DNA from: an uncultured Ruminococcus sp. | GTDB taxonomy: Bacteria > Bacillota > Clostridia > Oscillospirales > CAG-272 | Reading direction: 5' to 3' | NCBI GenBank assembly: GCA_902783905.1 | Contig: CACZSP010000204.1 | Coordinates: 1-19,721, forward strand | Length of the DNA stretch: 19,721 nucleotides | Shown: one piece after another, positions 8,614-16,916 of the stretch | Layout: every line of letters starts with the position of its first letter | Numbering within the stretch: the first letter of the stretch is position 1 | Program-made: the position numbers and the translations under genes | The notes under the pieces: generated by a model | Database searches by the model: none | Told to the model about the DNA's origin: nothing | The model's input: the letters and a program-made list of their open reading frames with translations, nothing else

Positions 8614-8618
8614 CGTTT

Positions 8619-9770
8619 ATGGGTCTTATTTATCTTGACAACAGCGCCTCTACCCCTCTTTGCGGAGCGGCCGTCGAAGCGATGAGAGACGCCGTCGGAG
8701 TTTTTGCCAATCCGGCGTCGGTACACGCCGCGGGAGCCGAGGCGTTTGCGCTTCTCGAACGGGCCAGGGCGGATATTCTTGACTGCGCTGGCGCGGGGAG
8801 AGATTACCGGCTTGTTTTCTGCGGTTCGGGCAGCGAGGCGAACAACCTCGCGCTGCTCGGTACGCTGCGCAGCGGGAAGCATTTTCCTTCAAAAAAGGTG
8901 ATAATAACCGATTCCGAACATCCGTCGGTTTCCGCCTGCGCCGAACGCGCGGAAAAAGAGGGTTTCGAAACCGTCAGGATCCCCACGCGCGGAGGAAAAC
9001 TTGATCTCGACGAACTGCGCCGGGCGCTTTCCGGAGGAGCCGCGCTGGTCTCGCTGATGCTTGTCAACAACGAAACGGGAGCGCTTTACGACGTCGCTTC
9101 GGCAGCCGCCGCCGTCCGGGAACTGTCGCCCGGGACTCTCGTCCATTGCGACGCCGTCCAGGGTTTTATGAGGGAAAAGCTCCCGTTCGGATCCGCGGAT
9201 ATGATATCGGTCAGCGCCCATAAGATCGGAGGGCCCAAGGGCATCGGAGCTCTTTTCGTCTCGGAAAGCGTTTTCACGAGAAAAGCTCTTACTCCGGTGA
9301 TATACGGCGGCGGACAGGAGTACGGACTTCGATCCGGCACTTCAAACACCCTTTACGCCGCGGGATTCGCAGCGGCGGTTCGCGAGACAAAAGAACAAAT
9401 CGCGGCCGATCCCGGCGCCCTCTCGCGGCTCGGCCTTTACGCGAGGGAAAGGATAACCGCCGCGGGATGCAGGATAAACGCCCCCGAAAAAGGAGTTCCG
9501 TATATCGTCAGCGTAACGCTTCCGGGGATCAAAAGTCAGGTGATGCTGGGATTTCTGTCGGCGAAGGGGATTTGCGTCTCCGCGGGTTCCGCCTGTTCGT
9601 CGAAAAACAGACGTCTGAGCGGATCGCTGCTTGCATTCGGCCTTTCTCCCGCGGACGCCGACTGCACGGTCAGGGTCAGTCTCTCCGCGCGTAATACCGA
9701 AAAAGAAATCGACGCACTTGCCGCGGCGCTTGCCGAGGGGTGCGAAAAGCTCGTAAAAATCAGAAAATGA
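8619..9770 (+). CDS. Cysteine desulfurase (NifS/IscS-type)
   Basis: This is a PLP enzyme that takes sulfur from cysteine as a persulfide for Fe-S clusters or tRNA thiolation. The 383-residue protein has YLDNSASTP (5-13), GSGSEANN (69-76), H101 in TDSEHPSV, NNETG (150-154), D178 and Q181 in CDAVQG, the PLP lysine K202 in SAHKIGGPKG, GGQEYGLRSGT (231-241), and the catalytic cysteine C326 in SAGSACSS, typical of the group with a long mobile Cys loop. No IscU/SufU, ThiI or MnmA gene is adjacent, so the acceptor is unknown and I give no iscS/nifS symbol. The start lies 5 nt after the lipoprotein and lacks a clear Shine-Dalgarno, suggesting coupled translation. Confidence 0.93.
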   Translation: MGLIYLDNSASTPLCGAAVEAMRDAVGVFANPASVHAAGAEAFALLERARADILDCAGAGRDYRLVFCGSGSEANNLALLGTLRSGKHFPSKKVIITDSEHPSVSACAERAEKEGFETVRIPTRGGKLDLDELRRALSGGAALVSLMLVNNETGALYDVASAAAAVRELSPGTLVHCDAVQGFMREKLPFGSADMISVSAHKIGGPKGIGALFVSESVFTRKALTPVIYGGGQEYGLRSGTSNTLYAAGFAAAVRETKEQIAADPGALSRLGLYARERITAAGCRINAPEKGVPYIVSVTLPGIKSQVMLGFLSAKGICVSAGSACSSKNRRLSGSLLAFGLSPADADCTVRVSLSARNTEKEIDALAAALAEGCEKLVKIRK

Positions 9771-9780
9771 GGATCAGTCA

Positions 9781-10746
9781 ATGGCTTCAGGCGAAATAAT
9801 TACCTCGGTCGCCTCGAGGATAAAAGAGAACATAGGGAAAGTAATAGTCGGAAAATCCGAGACGGTCGACCGTCTCATCGTATCGCTCCTCTGCGGAGGG
9901 CACATGCTTCTCGAGGACGTTCCCGGAACCGGGAAGACCATGCTCATCAAGTCGCTCGCCGCGTCTGTCGGCTGCGAGTTCGGCCGCATACAGTTTACTC
10001 CCGACCTGCTTCCGTCGGATATCACCGGCATCAACTTTTTCAACATAAAGAAATCCGAGTTCGAGTTCGTTCCGGGACCTGTTTTCACCAACATACTTCT
10101 CGCCGACGAGATAAACCGCGCGACTCCCAAGACCCAGTCGGGTCTGCTTGAATGCATGGAGGAGTTCCAGGCGACGGTTGACGGAAAGACCTACCGGCTG
10201 AAATCTCCCTTTATGGTGGTCGCGACTCAGAACCCGGTCGAAACGCTGGGTACCTTCCCGCTACCCGAGGCGCAGCTCGACCGTTTCCTGATGAAGGACA
10301 GCATGGACTATCCGACGCGGGAGGAAAGCGTCGAGATACTCGCCAGATTCGACAAGGCGAGCCCGCTCGACACCCTCGAACCGGCGGTAAGCGGAGACGA
10401 GCTCCGGGAGGCGATCGCCGCCCTGCCGTCGGTATACGTCTGCCGTGAGCTTATGGGATACATAACCGAAATATGCGAGGCGACGCGGAAATATCCGCAC
10501 GTGACCCTCGGAGTCAGCCCGCGCGGCGCGCTCGCGCTGCTCCGTGCCTCCAAGGGATTCGCCGCGCTTTCGGGAAGAGGATACGTGCTTCCCGACGACA
10601 TCAAACGCGCCGCGCATCCGGTTCTCGATCACAGAATACTGCTGGAATCGGCGGCAAGGATCAAGACCGACGCGGTCAGAAACGTCACGGAAGACGTGCT
10701 GGCGTCGGTAAGAGTGCCGACAGAGGCGGTCTTCTCCGAAATCTGA
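9781..10746 (+). CDS. MoxR-family AAA+ ATPase
   Basis: This is a 321-residue MoxR-type AAA+ ATPase, a chaperone-like protein usually encoded with DUF58 and vWA proteins. It shows Walker A in EDVPGTGKT (45-53), QFTPDLLPSDITG (71-83), Walker B ILLADEINRA (105-114), PKTQSGLLECMEE, sensor-1 VATQNP (147-152), PLPEAQLDRF with R168, and a C-terminal lid with LGVSPRGALALLRA. The family is linked to assembly or activation of envelope or enzyme complexes; the client is unknown here. GAGGA lies about 8 nt before the ATG. The next gene starts on the last base of its stop codon, so MoxR and DUF58 are probably translationally coupled. Confidence 0.95.
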   Translation: MASGEIITSVASRIKENIGKVIVGKSETVDRLIVSLLCGGHMLLEDVPGTGKTMLIKSLAASVGCEFGRIQFTPDLLPSDITGINFFNIKKSEFEFVPGPVFTNILLADEINRATPKTQSGLLECMEEFQATVDGKTYRLKSPFMVVATQNPVETLGTFPLPEAQLDRFLMKDSMDYPTREESVEILARFDKASPLDTLEPAVSGDELREAIAALPSVYVCRELMGYITEICEATRKYPHVTLGVSPRGALALLRASKGFAALSGRGYVLPDDIKRAAHPVLDHRILLESAARIKTDAVRNVTEDVLASVRVPTEAVFSEI

Positions 10747-11924
10747 TGGGCTTCTTCGAATCGATCGGAAAATTTTTCACCCGCGTGATCGAAGGAATAT
10801 TCACCTTCCTGGTCTCTCCGGCGGCGCCTTTCGTTCTCGCGGCCCTTCTGGCCGTCGCAGCCTTTTTCATCCTCAGATCGGTCTACCGCCGAATGCGTGA
10901 CAGGCGCCTTCCCAACCTTACGTTCGAACGAAAATTTGCCGATCCCGGCGTTTACGCCGGCGAGATGACAGAGCTTCACGAAACGGTGACGAACAGACGG
11001 TTTTTCCCGATGTTCGGAGTCACCGTCGAGGCGTATCTTTTCAACGAGCTGCGGATCAGCGGATTCGAGCCGCCGAAAAAAGACGGCATGCAGTATATGA
11101 CCGAGAGGTTTTCCCTTTGGCCTTATATGAGGATCAGACGCCGTCACAGGATAGAGTGCAGAAAACGCGGCTTTTATGCTCTCCAGAGCGCCTCATCGCC
11201 CACGAGGATCGGCGAATACTGGTTTGAGAGCCCGGCGTCGATACACGTTTTTCCGCGTCCCGTGCCGGTTTCGGCGGTGATCGAGGCGGCCGGAAGGATG
11301 CAGGGAGACGAAAGAAGCGCAAGGCATCTTTTCTCCGATCCGTTTTCCATTGCCGGAGTGCGCGACTACCGGTTCGGCGACAGCGTTTCGTCGATCAACT
11401 TCAAGGCGAGCGCCAGGACATGGTTTGCCGGAACGTCGTCGGTGCCGCTCAAGGTCAACGCCCGTGATTTCTGCGCCGACCGACGCCTTCTCGTCTTTAT
11501 GGATTTTCACCTCGAACGCGACAGCGGGATCGACGGAATCGTTTATTCAAGGCGGCTTGAAGTCGGGCTGTCGTACGCGTCCGCTCTCATCCGGGAGGCG
11601 ATCTACGGCGGTTTTTCCGCCGGATTCTTCTGCAACTGCCGTCAGTCGGACGGAGCGATGGCGCTGAGATTTCCTCCCGCCGGCGGGCAGGAGCACATGC
11701 TCTCGATCTTCCGGGCCATGGCCGAACTGTTTTTCGAGGACGGCGCGTCATATCCGATGCTTCTTTCGGAGGCGATCGAGGAAGGCACACGTGACTGCGA
11801 GATCGTTTCGATATCGCTTTGTCCGTCGGGAAGGACGGACGAGCTGCTCGCCACTCTTTCCCGAATGGGAAACAGCGTGCGGAACATAATTCTCAATTCC
11901 TCCGACGAGGAATGGGCGGACTGA
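10746..11924 (+). CDS. DUF58 membrane protein with vWA-like domain
   Basis: This 392-residue protein belongs to the DUF58 family that accompanies MoxR ATPases. A hydrophobic segment at about 21-45 should anchor it in the membrane, followed by a soluble beta-rich region. The DUF58 signature VRDYRFGDSVSSINFKASAR is at about 205-224, and a von Willebrand A-like region begins with RRLLVFMDFHLERDS (246-260). The usual MIDAS DxSxS pattern is replaced by D-F-H-L-E-R-D, so metal binding may be lost. I take ATG 10746, which overlaps the moxR stop by 1 nt and fits the N-terminal membrane anchor; the longer in-frame ORF upstream lies wholly in moxR. The next gene follows after 3 nt. Confidence 0.9.
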   Translation: MGFFESIGKFFTRVIEGIFTFLVSPAAPFVLAALLAVAAFFILRSVYRRMRDRRLPNLTFERKFADPGVYAGEMTELHETVTNRRFFPMFGVTVEAYLFNELRISGFEPPKKDGMQYMTERFSLWPYMRIRRRHRIECRKRGFYALQSASSPTRIGEYWFESPASIHVFPRPVPVSAVIEAAGRMQGDERSARHLFSDPFSIAGVRDYRFGDSVSSINFKASARTWFAGTSSVPLKVNARDFCADRRLLVFMDFHLERDSGIDGIVYSRRLEVGLSYASALIREAIYGGFSAGFFCNCRQSDGAMALRFPPAGGQEHMLSIFRAMAELFFEDGASYPMLLSEAIEEGTRDCEIVSISLCPSGRTDELLATLSRMGNSVRNIILNSSDEEWAD

Positions 11925-11927
11925 GCA

Positions 11928-12596
11928 ATGATCAAAGCAATTAAAAAAGTATACCGGTATCTGGCGTACAGCTCGGGTTTTTCGATACCGAGAGTGCTGC
12001 TTACCGTTTTTTACGCGTTTGTTTTGACTTCTTCCGCCGTCGCCTTTTCGTCTTCCCTCGGAGTCTATTCGGTACAGATACCTTCGTTTTTCCTGTTTGC
12101 CGGGTCGCTGCTTCTCGGATACCGCTCGCTGCGTCGCATGTTCGACCGGAGAACGACCGAAAAGATCACGAAATTCCTGAGGAAGATAACCGACAGGATC
12201 GGCGAGCGCATGTCGCGGCTCGGAAAAAAAATAGTTCACGCTCTGGGACTCGACAGGATGCGCGGGTACGGAGACGACGAAAGGGACTTCGTTTTCCGGG
12301 AGCGCCGCAGAGGAAAGAAGAAAAAAACGAAGCTTTACAATCCCCTCTACTGGCAGGATCAGGAATCCAACGCCGAACGGGTCAGATACATTTTCATAGA
12401 TTATATGATCGGAAGGATCAAGGAAGGTTTCAGAATGAAGCCGGATATGACCCCGTTCGATCTCGACCGGAAGCTCGCTTCGGAAGGAAACGAGCACCTC
12501 CTTTTCGACGTTTACGCGAAGGCGAGATACTCGGGAGGCAGGGAGGAAATCGGAGACGACACCGTGGGGCTGCTTGAGGAGCTTAAAAAGAAATGA
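11928..12596 (+). CDS. Two-TM protein with DUF4129-like C-terminus
   Basis: This 222-residue protein has two predicted membrane segments (about 21-44 and 49-68), a basic helical stretch (RERRRGKKKKTK, 124-135), and a C-terminal region (about 148-219) with the DUF4129 pattern: an RVRYIFIDYMIGRIKEGF helix, KPDMTPFDLDRKLAS resembling the 'TP.e.a..l' segment, and FDVYAKARYSGGREEIGDDTV resembling the 'Y..aRYg' segment with acidic tail. DUF4129 often ends the third protein of MoxR-DUF58 operons, where it normally follows a multi-TM part and a transglutaminase domain. Those parts are missing here, making this a reduced version. The DUF4129 assignment is from pattern recognition. The stop overlaps the tmcAL start (ATGATGA). 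Confidence 0.72.
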   Translation: MIKAIKKVYRYLAYSSGFSIPRVLLTVFYAFVLTSSAVAFSSSLGVYSVQIPSFFLFAGSLLLGYRSLRRMFDRRTTEKITKFLRKITDRIGERMSRLGKKIVHALGLDRMRGYGDDERDFVFRERRRGKKKKTKLYNPLYWQDQESNAERVRYIFIDYMIGRIKEGFRMKPDMTPFDLDRKLASEGNEHLLFDVYAKARYSGGREEIGDDTVGLLEELKKK

Positions 12597-13705
12597 TGAC
12601 CGTCGGAATCGTCGCCGAATTCAATCCCTTCCACAACGGGCACCGGTTTCTGATCGACAGGCTGAAAAAAAGCGGGGCGCGCGTCGTCTGCGTGATGTCG
12701 GGAAACTGGGTGCAGCGTGGTGAGCCGGCGATCCTGCCGGCGCATAAGCGCGCCGAATGCGCGGTATTATGCGGAGCCGACGCCGTTCTCGAGCTTCCGT
12801 TTCCCTGGTCGGCGTCAAGCGCCGAAAACTTCGCGCGCGCCGGAGTGTTCATCCTTTCCCGCGCAGGATGCGATTCGATCGCATTCGGCTCGGAAAGCGG
12901 CGACACCGGGTTTCTTCTCGCCGAAGCCGACCGGTTGCCGAACCCAGCCCCGGATCCTTCGGCGGGGACGGCGGAGATCTATCCTCGTCTCGGACCGAAC
13001 GATATACTTGCCGTGGAATATATAAGAGCCGCAAGGCGGATGTCTGCCGATATCGGATTTGTTCCGGTAAAGCGGACGGGAGACGGGCATCTGTCCGACC
13101 GTGCTGACGGAGATTTTCCGTCGTCGGGCGCGATAAGGCGCGCATTCCTGTCGGGCGGCGAGCCGGATGGACTTCCCGCCTCCGTGCTTGACGTTATACG
13201 GAGAGCGAAAAGCGAAGGAAGTTTTCCCGCCTACGCGGAAAAACTGTCGGACGCGGCCGTCGCGTTCTGGAGAACCGCGGACCCGTCGGTCGTTTCGGGG
13301 TGTGCCGAATGCGGAGGCGGAGTCGCCGGAAGACTTTGCCGAGCGGCCTCGGAATCCGCCGGATTCGACGAAATGCAGGCGGCGGCTGCAACGAAAAAAT
13401 ACACCTCGGCAAGACTGCGCCGCGCCGCCTGGTTCGGGATGCTCGGCGTGACGCGCGAGGACCTTAAGACGCTTCCCGCCTATTCGAGGCTTCTTGCCGC
13501 CGGACCCGAGGGGAGGCGGACGGTCGGAGAGATGCGCGGGAGCGGTCTCGGGATCGTGACAAAAAAGAAGGACATCCCGTCCGGCGCCGGGGCGGAGCGG
13601 CAGTTTCTTCTGCAGACGCGTTCGGACGCGCTTTACGGCCTTTCGCTTCCGGTTCCGCGCCCAGCGTCGTATTTTATCAGAGAAAAGTGCTTTATTTCAG
13701 AGTGA
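12593..13705 (+). CDS. tmcAL: tRNA(Met) cytidine acetate ligase TmcAL (YlbM family)
   Basis: TmcAL activates acetate with ATP to form N4-acetylcytidine at the wobble base of elongator tRNA-Met. The 370-residue protein starts with the nucleotidyltransferase motif GIVAEFNPFHNGH (5-17, HNGH as the HIGH-like site), followed by MSGNWVQRGEPAILPAHKRAE (35-55), GADAVLELPFPWS (61-73) and IAFGSESGD (96-104), all typical of the family. It is somewhat shorter than the 415-residue Bacillus subtilis protein, with a shortened C-terminal part. Two adjacent ATG codons (12593 and 12596) are possible starts; GAGGAG near 12576-12581 serves both. It overlaps the previous gene by 4 nt. Confidence 0.93.
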   Translation: MMTVGIVAEFNPFHNGHRFLIDRLKKSGARVVCVMSGNWVQRGEPAILPAHKRAECAVLCGADAVLELPFPWSASSAENFARAGVFILSRAGCDSIAFGSESGDTGFLLAEADRLPNPAPDPSAGTAEIYPRLGPNDILAVEYIRAARRMSADIGFVPVKRTGDGHLSDRADGDFPSSGAIRRAFLSGGEPDGLPASVLDVIRRAKSEGSFPAYAEKLSDAAVAFWRTADPSVVSGCAECGGGVAGRLCRAASESAGFDEMQAAAATKKYTSARLRRAAWFGMLGVTREDLKTLPAYSRLLAAGPEGRRTVGEMRGSGLGIVTKKKDIPSGAGAERQFLLQTRSDALYGLSLPVPRPASYFIREKCFISE

Positions 13706-13710
13706 GGAGG
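13704..13710 (+). promoter_or_regulatory. Strong ribosome binding site deciding a TTG start
   Basis: GAGGAGG begins inside the tmcAL stop codon and lies 8 nt before TTG 13719. The spacing to ATG 13728 is 17 nt, so the TTG is favoured as the nicotinamidase start. Confidence 0.75.
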
Positions 13711-13718
13711 TTTCGGCA

Positions 13719-14276
13719 TTGAAAAACATGCTCGTCGTCGTCGATATGCAGAACGATTTCATCGACGGCGCTCTCGGTACTCCCGAGGCGGTAAGTATCG
13801 TTCCCGCGGCGGAGAAACTGATACGCGGCTGGACCGGGGATATAATCGCGACGAGAGACACGCATTTTGCGGACAGTTATCCGCAGAGCAGGGAGGGAAG
13901 GTATCTGCCGGTCCCGCACTGCATCCGCGGGACGGAGGGGCACAGGCTTCGTCCCGAGATCGCACGCGCGCTTGATGATTACAAACGCGATCATCCCGGC
14001 CGCTCGGTGCGTTTCATCGACAAATACACCTTCGGTTCGGTGGATCTTCCCGGGTTGATAGGCAAAAAAAAGAGCAAAAGAATCGTTTTCTGCGGACTGT
14101 GCACCGATATCTGCATCGTTTCCAACGCGATGCTCGTCAAAGCGGCGTTTCCCGAAGCCGACGTTGCCGTCGTTTCAGACGCATGCGCCGGAGTTACGCC
14201 CGAAAGCCACGCGTCGGCGCTTGCGACTATGAAAATGTGTCAGATAGACGTGATCCGGACGGAGGACGCGATATGA
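13719..14276 (+). CDS. pncA: Nicotinamidase (isochorismatase-like cysteine hydrolase)
   Basis: This enzyme deamidates nicotinamide to nicotinate in NAD salvage. The 185-residue protein has the cysteine hydrolase triad D9 (VVVDMQNDF), K102 (FIDKYTFGS) and C132 (CGLCTDICIVSNA). The nicotinamidase metal-site pattern is also present: D47 and H49 in ATRDTHF and H67 in VPHCIRGTEG. The last two features favour nicotinamidase over other isochorismatase-like hydrolases. The start is TTG, chosen for the strong GAGGAGG 8 nt upstream. The following gene is nicotinate phosphoribosyltransferase, the next step of the pathway, and the two overlap as ATGA. The symbol rests on motifs plus context. Confidence 0.88.
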   Translation: MKNMLVVVDMQNDFIDGALGTPEAVSIVPAAEKLIRGWTGDIIATRDTHFADSYPQSREGRYLPVPHCIRGTEGHRLRPEIARALDDYKRDHPGRSVRFIDKYTFGSVDLPGLIGKKKSKRIVFCGLCTDICIVSNAMLVKAAFPEADVAVVSDACAGVTPESHASALATMKMCQIDVIRTEDAI

Positions 14277-15484
14277 TATACGCACCGATGGTCCGTTCTC
14301 TGCTCGACACCGACCTTTATAAATTCAATATGAACCAGGTCATCTTCCACAAGCATACCAATCTCACGGGAGAATACCGCTTCAGATGCAGAAACGCGGG
14401 AGTCGTCTTCACCGAAGAGATGAAAAAGGAGATAGAGGAGCAGACCGACGCTCTCTGCGCTCTCCGGTTTTCGGAAGACGAACTGGACTATCTGCGAAGC
14501 ATCAGGTTCATAAAGGACGACTACGTGGAGTTCATGCGCCTGTGGCATCCGATCCGCGATTACGTTGATATCTCGCTCGACGGCGGCGAACTTAAAGTGA
14601 CAGTGCGCGGGCCGCTGTTCTCGGCTATGCAGTTCGAGATATATCTGCTCGAGATAATCAACGAAGTCTATTTCAGGATGAAATACGATTACGAGATCCT
14701 GAGAAAAAGCGCCCGGGAACGCCTTGACGCCAAGATCGACGCTTTTAACAGCGGACGATACACCTTTTCGTTTGCCGAGTTCGGCTGCCGCCGCCGTCTT
14801 TCCGCCGAGTGGGAGGACGAGGTCGTGAGACGGATGGCGACCGAGCTGATAAACCGCAATATGGTCGGTACTTCGAACGTTTATCTTGCAAAAAAATACA
14901 ATCTTACTCCCATAGGAACTTACGCTCACGAATTCGTACAGATGTACCAGGGGATCGATTCGATCCCGCTGGCGTATACGAATCATTTCGCGCTTGCCGA
15001 CTGGTACGACGAGTACAGGGGGGACAACGGAACGGCGCTGACCGACACCGTCACCACCGATCTGTTCCTTCTCGATTTCGACAGGGCGAATTCGAACAAC
15101 TACACGGGCGTCCGCCACGACAGCGGAGACCCCTATCTCTGGGGCGAGAAGATCATCTCGCACTACGAAAAATACGGTATCGATCCGAAGACCAAGCTGC
15201 TTCTGTTCAGCGACAGTCTGGATTTCGACCGCGCGCAGAAACTCTGGGAACATTTCCGGGACAGGACGAAAGTCAGCTTTGGTATCGGGACCTACGTGTC
15301 CAACGACACGTGCGAAGCCCCGCTTAATATCGTAATCAAACTCCAGTACGTAAACGGCAGACCGGTCGCCAAGCTTTCCGACGCGGAAGGCAAGGCGATG
15401 TGCAGCGACGAAGAATATCTCGGCTATCTGCGCCGGTCGGTCGATTTCAGACTCAAAAGAGAAGGAAGAGAGGAAATAAGATGA
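14273..15484 (+). CDS. pncB: Nicotinate phosphoribosyltransferase
   Basis: This enzyme makes nicotinate mononucleotide from nicotinate and PRPP in the Preiss-Handler route. The 403-residue product carries LLDTDLYKFNMNQ (10-22), the GTYAHE motif with H219 corresponding to the histidine phosphorylated in PncB enzymes, GTALTDTVTTDLF (253-265), GVRHDSGDP (279-287), LFSDSLDF (311-318) and GIGTYVSND (337-345). The length and GTxxHE context match PncB-type enzymes rather than nicotinamide phosphoribosyltransferase. The ATG at 14273 has GGAGG about 8 nt upstream and overlaps the nicotinamidase stop (ATGA). Longer upstream starts are inside the nicotinamidase gene. The stop overlaps the next gene (ATGA). 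Confidence 0.95.
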   Translation: MIYAPMVRSLLDTDLYKFNMNQVIFHKHTNLTGEYRFRCRNAGVVFTEEMKKEIEEQTDALCALRFSEDELDYLRSIRFIKDDYVEFMRLWHPIRDYVDISLDGGELKVTVRGPLFSAMQFEIYLLEIINEVYFRMKYDYEILRKSARERLDAKIDAFNSGRYTFSFAEFGCRRRLSAEWEDEVVRRMATELINRNMVGTSNVYLAKKYNLTPIGTYAHEFVQMYQGIDSIPLAYTNHFALADWYDEYRGDNGTALTDTVTTDLFLLDFDRANSNNYTGVRHDSGDPYLWGEKIISHYEKYGIDPKTKLLLFSDSLDFDRAQKLWEHFRDRTKVSFGIGTYVSNDTCEAPLNIVIKLQYVNGRPVAKLSDAEGKAMCSDEEYLGYLRRSVDFRLKREGREEIR

Positions 15485-16884
15485 AAAAAATCAGATTTGC
15501 CGCCCTTGTTCTTGCCGCCGTCCTCGTTTTGTCGGCGCTGGCGTCCTGCGGAAAAAAGAATGACGAAGCTGCCGCCGCGGCAGCTGCCGCCGAAGAAGCC
15601 AAGGCGCGTGAACTCTTCGGTCAGATAGTTCCGCTGTCGGCTGACGAAAAGCCGCTCCTGTCCGCCGTTTCGCTTCCGTCGGACAGCGGCGCGGGATATA
15701 AAAAACTCACGGCGAAGATCGGATTCGGTTCGGCGTTCACGTCTATCGGAATCTATATCGTTCCCGACGGCCGCATCGTTCTCACCTCGAACATACTGGA
15801 CGGCGCGTATTACGTCAACGTTTCGGATCTGCGCGAAAAGCTTTCGAAGGAGCTTCCGGCGGACGGACTTTCCGGCTTTGAGATCAGTGACGAACAGAAA
15901 GAAAAGATAGTTTCGGCTTTCGACGATTTTAAAATCGGAGAAAAGATATCCGAAAAGGCGTCCGCGATCCGCGAGAAGATTCTCTCCGACGGCAGATTCG
16001 CCGCCGTCGAGGAAGGGAAGACGGTCGTTCTCATCGAAGGCGGCGTCCGCGAAGGCGCTCCGGCGAATGACGTAACCGCAACCGGCGACGTAATCACACT
16101 CACCCTTTCCTGCGAACTTGTTAAAGAACTTCTGAACGACGCCGTCGACCGCGCATCCGACGCTGTATCCGGAGAAGACGCTTTTACCGTTCCCGATTCG
16201 GTCCCGGACGAAATAAAGGAAAAGCTTGCGGGACTTCCTGAAGAAGCCGAAAAGGCGATCGCTCAGATCAAAGAAAAACTCGCGTCAGCCGAGGGTTCGG
16301 AGAGCGCCGCCGAGGCGGTACTTGTCGTCGATCACGAAACGAAGCTTCTTCTCGGCGCCACCTTCGGCGTCAGGGAAAGCGAGGACGGCGCCGTGACGCC
16401 CGTTCTGGTGTTCGACCGCAGAACCGAGGACGGAAACGATATCGCCAGGATCAGCTTCATCGGCTCCGGCGAAAAGGGGACGTACGGATGCGTGGAAATA
16501 AAGAAGACTTCCGACGAGACCCGCACCGAAGGCGACGTTTTCAGATGGGGACTGTATATCAACGGCAGCGAGGCGGTGTCCTTCACTTCATCAGAGGGCG
16601 GTAAAAAGATCGTGTTCGAGTCGGCTTCCATACCGGGACTCGGCGGCCTTGCGTCTGCCCTGGGAGGGCAGTCGGGCAAACTGACGTTTACGCTCGAATC
16701 CTTCGATACCGGATTTGACGATGATCAGAAGGATCTTGAGTGCCGCGATATTTTTTCCGACGACCCGGAATCCGGCTACGGACTGTCCCAGATAGTGCTT
16801 GCGCTTTCAGCTTTCGGAATCGGAAACGGAAGTGATTCGGATCCGTCTTCCTTCGCGTCGCTTATCCCGTCTACAATCAGATAA
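15481..16884 (+). CDS. Large lipoprotein of unknown function
   Basis: This 467-residue protein has a canonical lipoprotein signal: MKKIR, hydrophobic 6-20, and lipobox LASC with Cys23. An eight-alanine run and a charged linker follow (28-43). The mature part is rich in Lys, Glu and Asp, has a stretch YYVNVSDLREKLSK near 118-131 followed by helical EK-rich segments, and later alternates short beta-like strands (VLVFDRRTE, ARISFIGSG, RWGLYING). I recognise no catalytic motif or named domain; it resembles the generic surface lipoproteins of gut clostridia. AGAGGA lies about 7 nt before the ATG, which overlaps the pncB stop by 4 nt. It is the last gene before the first real intergenic space. Expected on the outer face of the membrane. 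Confidence 0.82.
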   Translation: MKKIRFAALVLAAVLVLSALASCGKKNDEAAAAAAAAEEAKARELFGQIVPLSADEKPLLSAVSLPSDSGAGYKKLTAKIGFGSAFTSIGIYIVPDGRIVLTSNILDGAYYVNVSDLREKLSKELPADGLSGFEISDEQKEKIVSAFDDFKIGEKISEKASAIREKILSDGRFAAVEEGKTVVLIEGGVREGAPANDVTATGDVITLTLSCELVKELLNDAVDRASDAVSGEDAFTVPDSVPDEIKEKLAGLPEEAEKAIAQIKEKLASAEGSESAAEAVLVVDHETKLLLGATFGVRESEDGAVTPVLVFDRRTEDGNDIARISFIGSGEKGTYGCVEIKKTSDETRTEGDVFRWGLYINGSEAVSFTSSEGGKKIVFESASIPGLGGLASALGGQSGKLTFTLESFDTGFDDDQKDLECRDIFSDDPESGYGLSQIVLALSAFGIGNGSDSDPSSFASLIPSTIR

Positions 16885-16916
16885 TATCGCTTTTTTCGAA
16901 TTTTTTCAGTTTTTTA

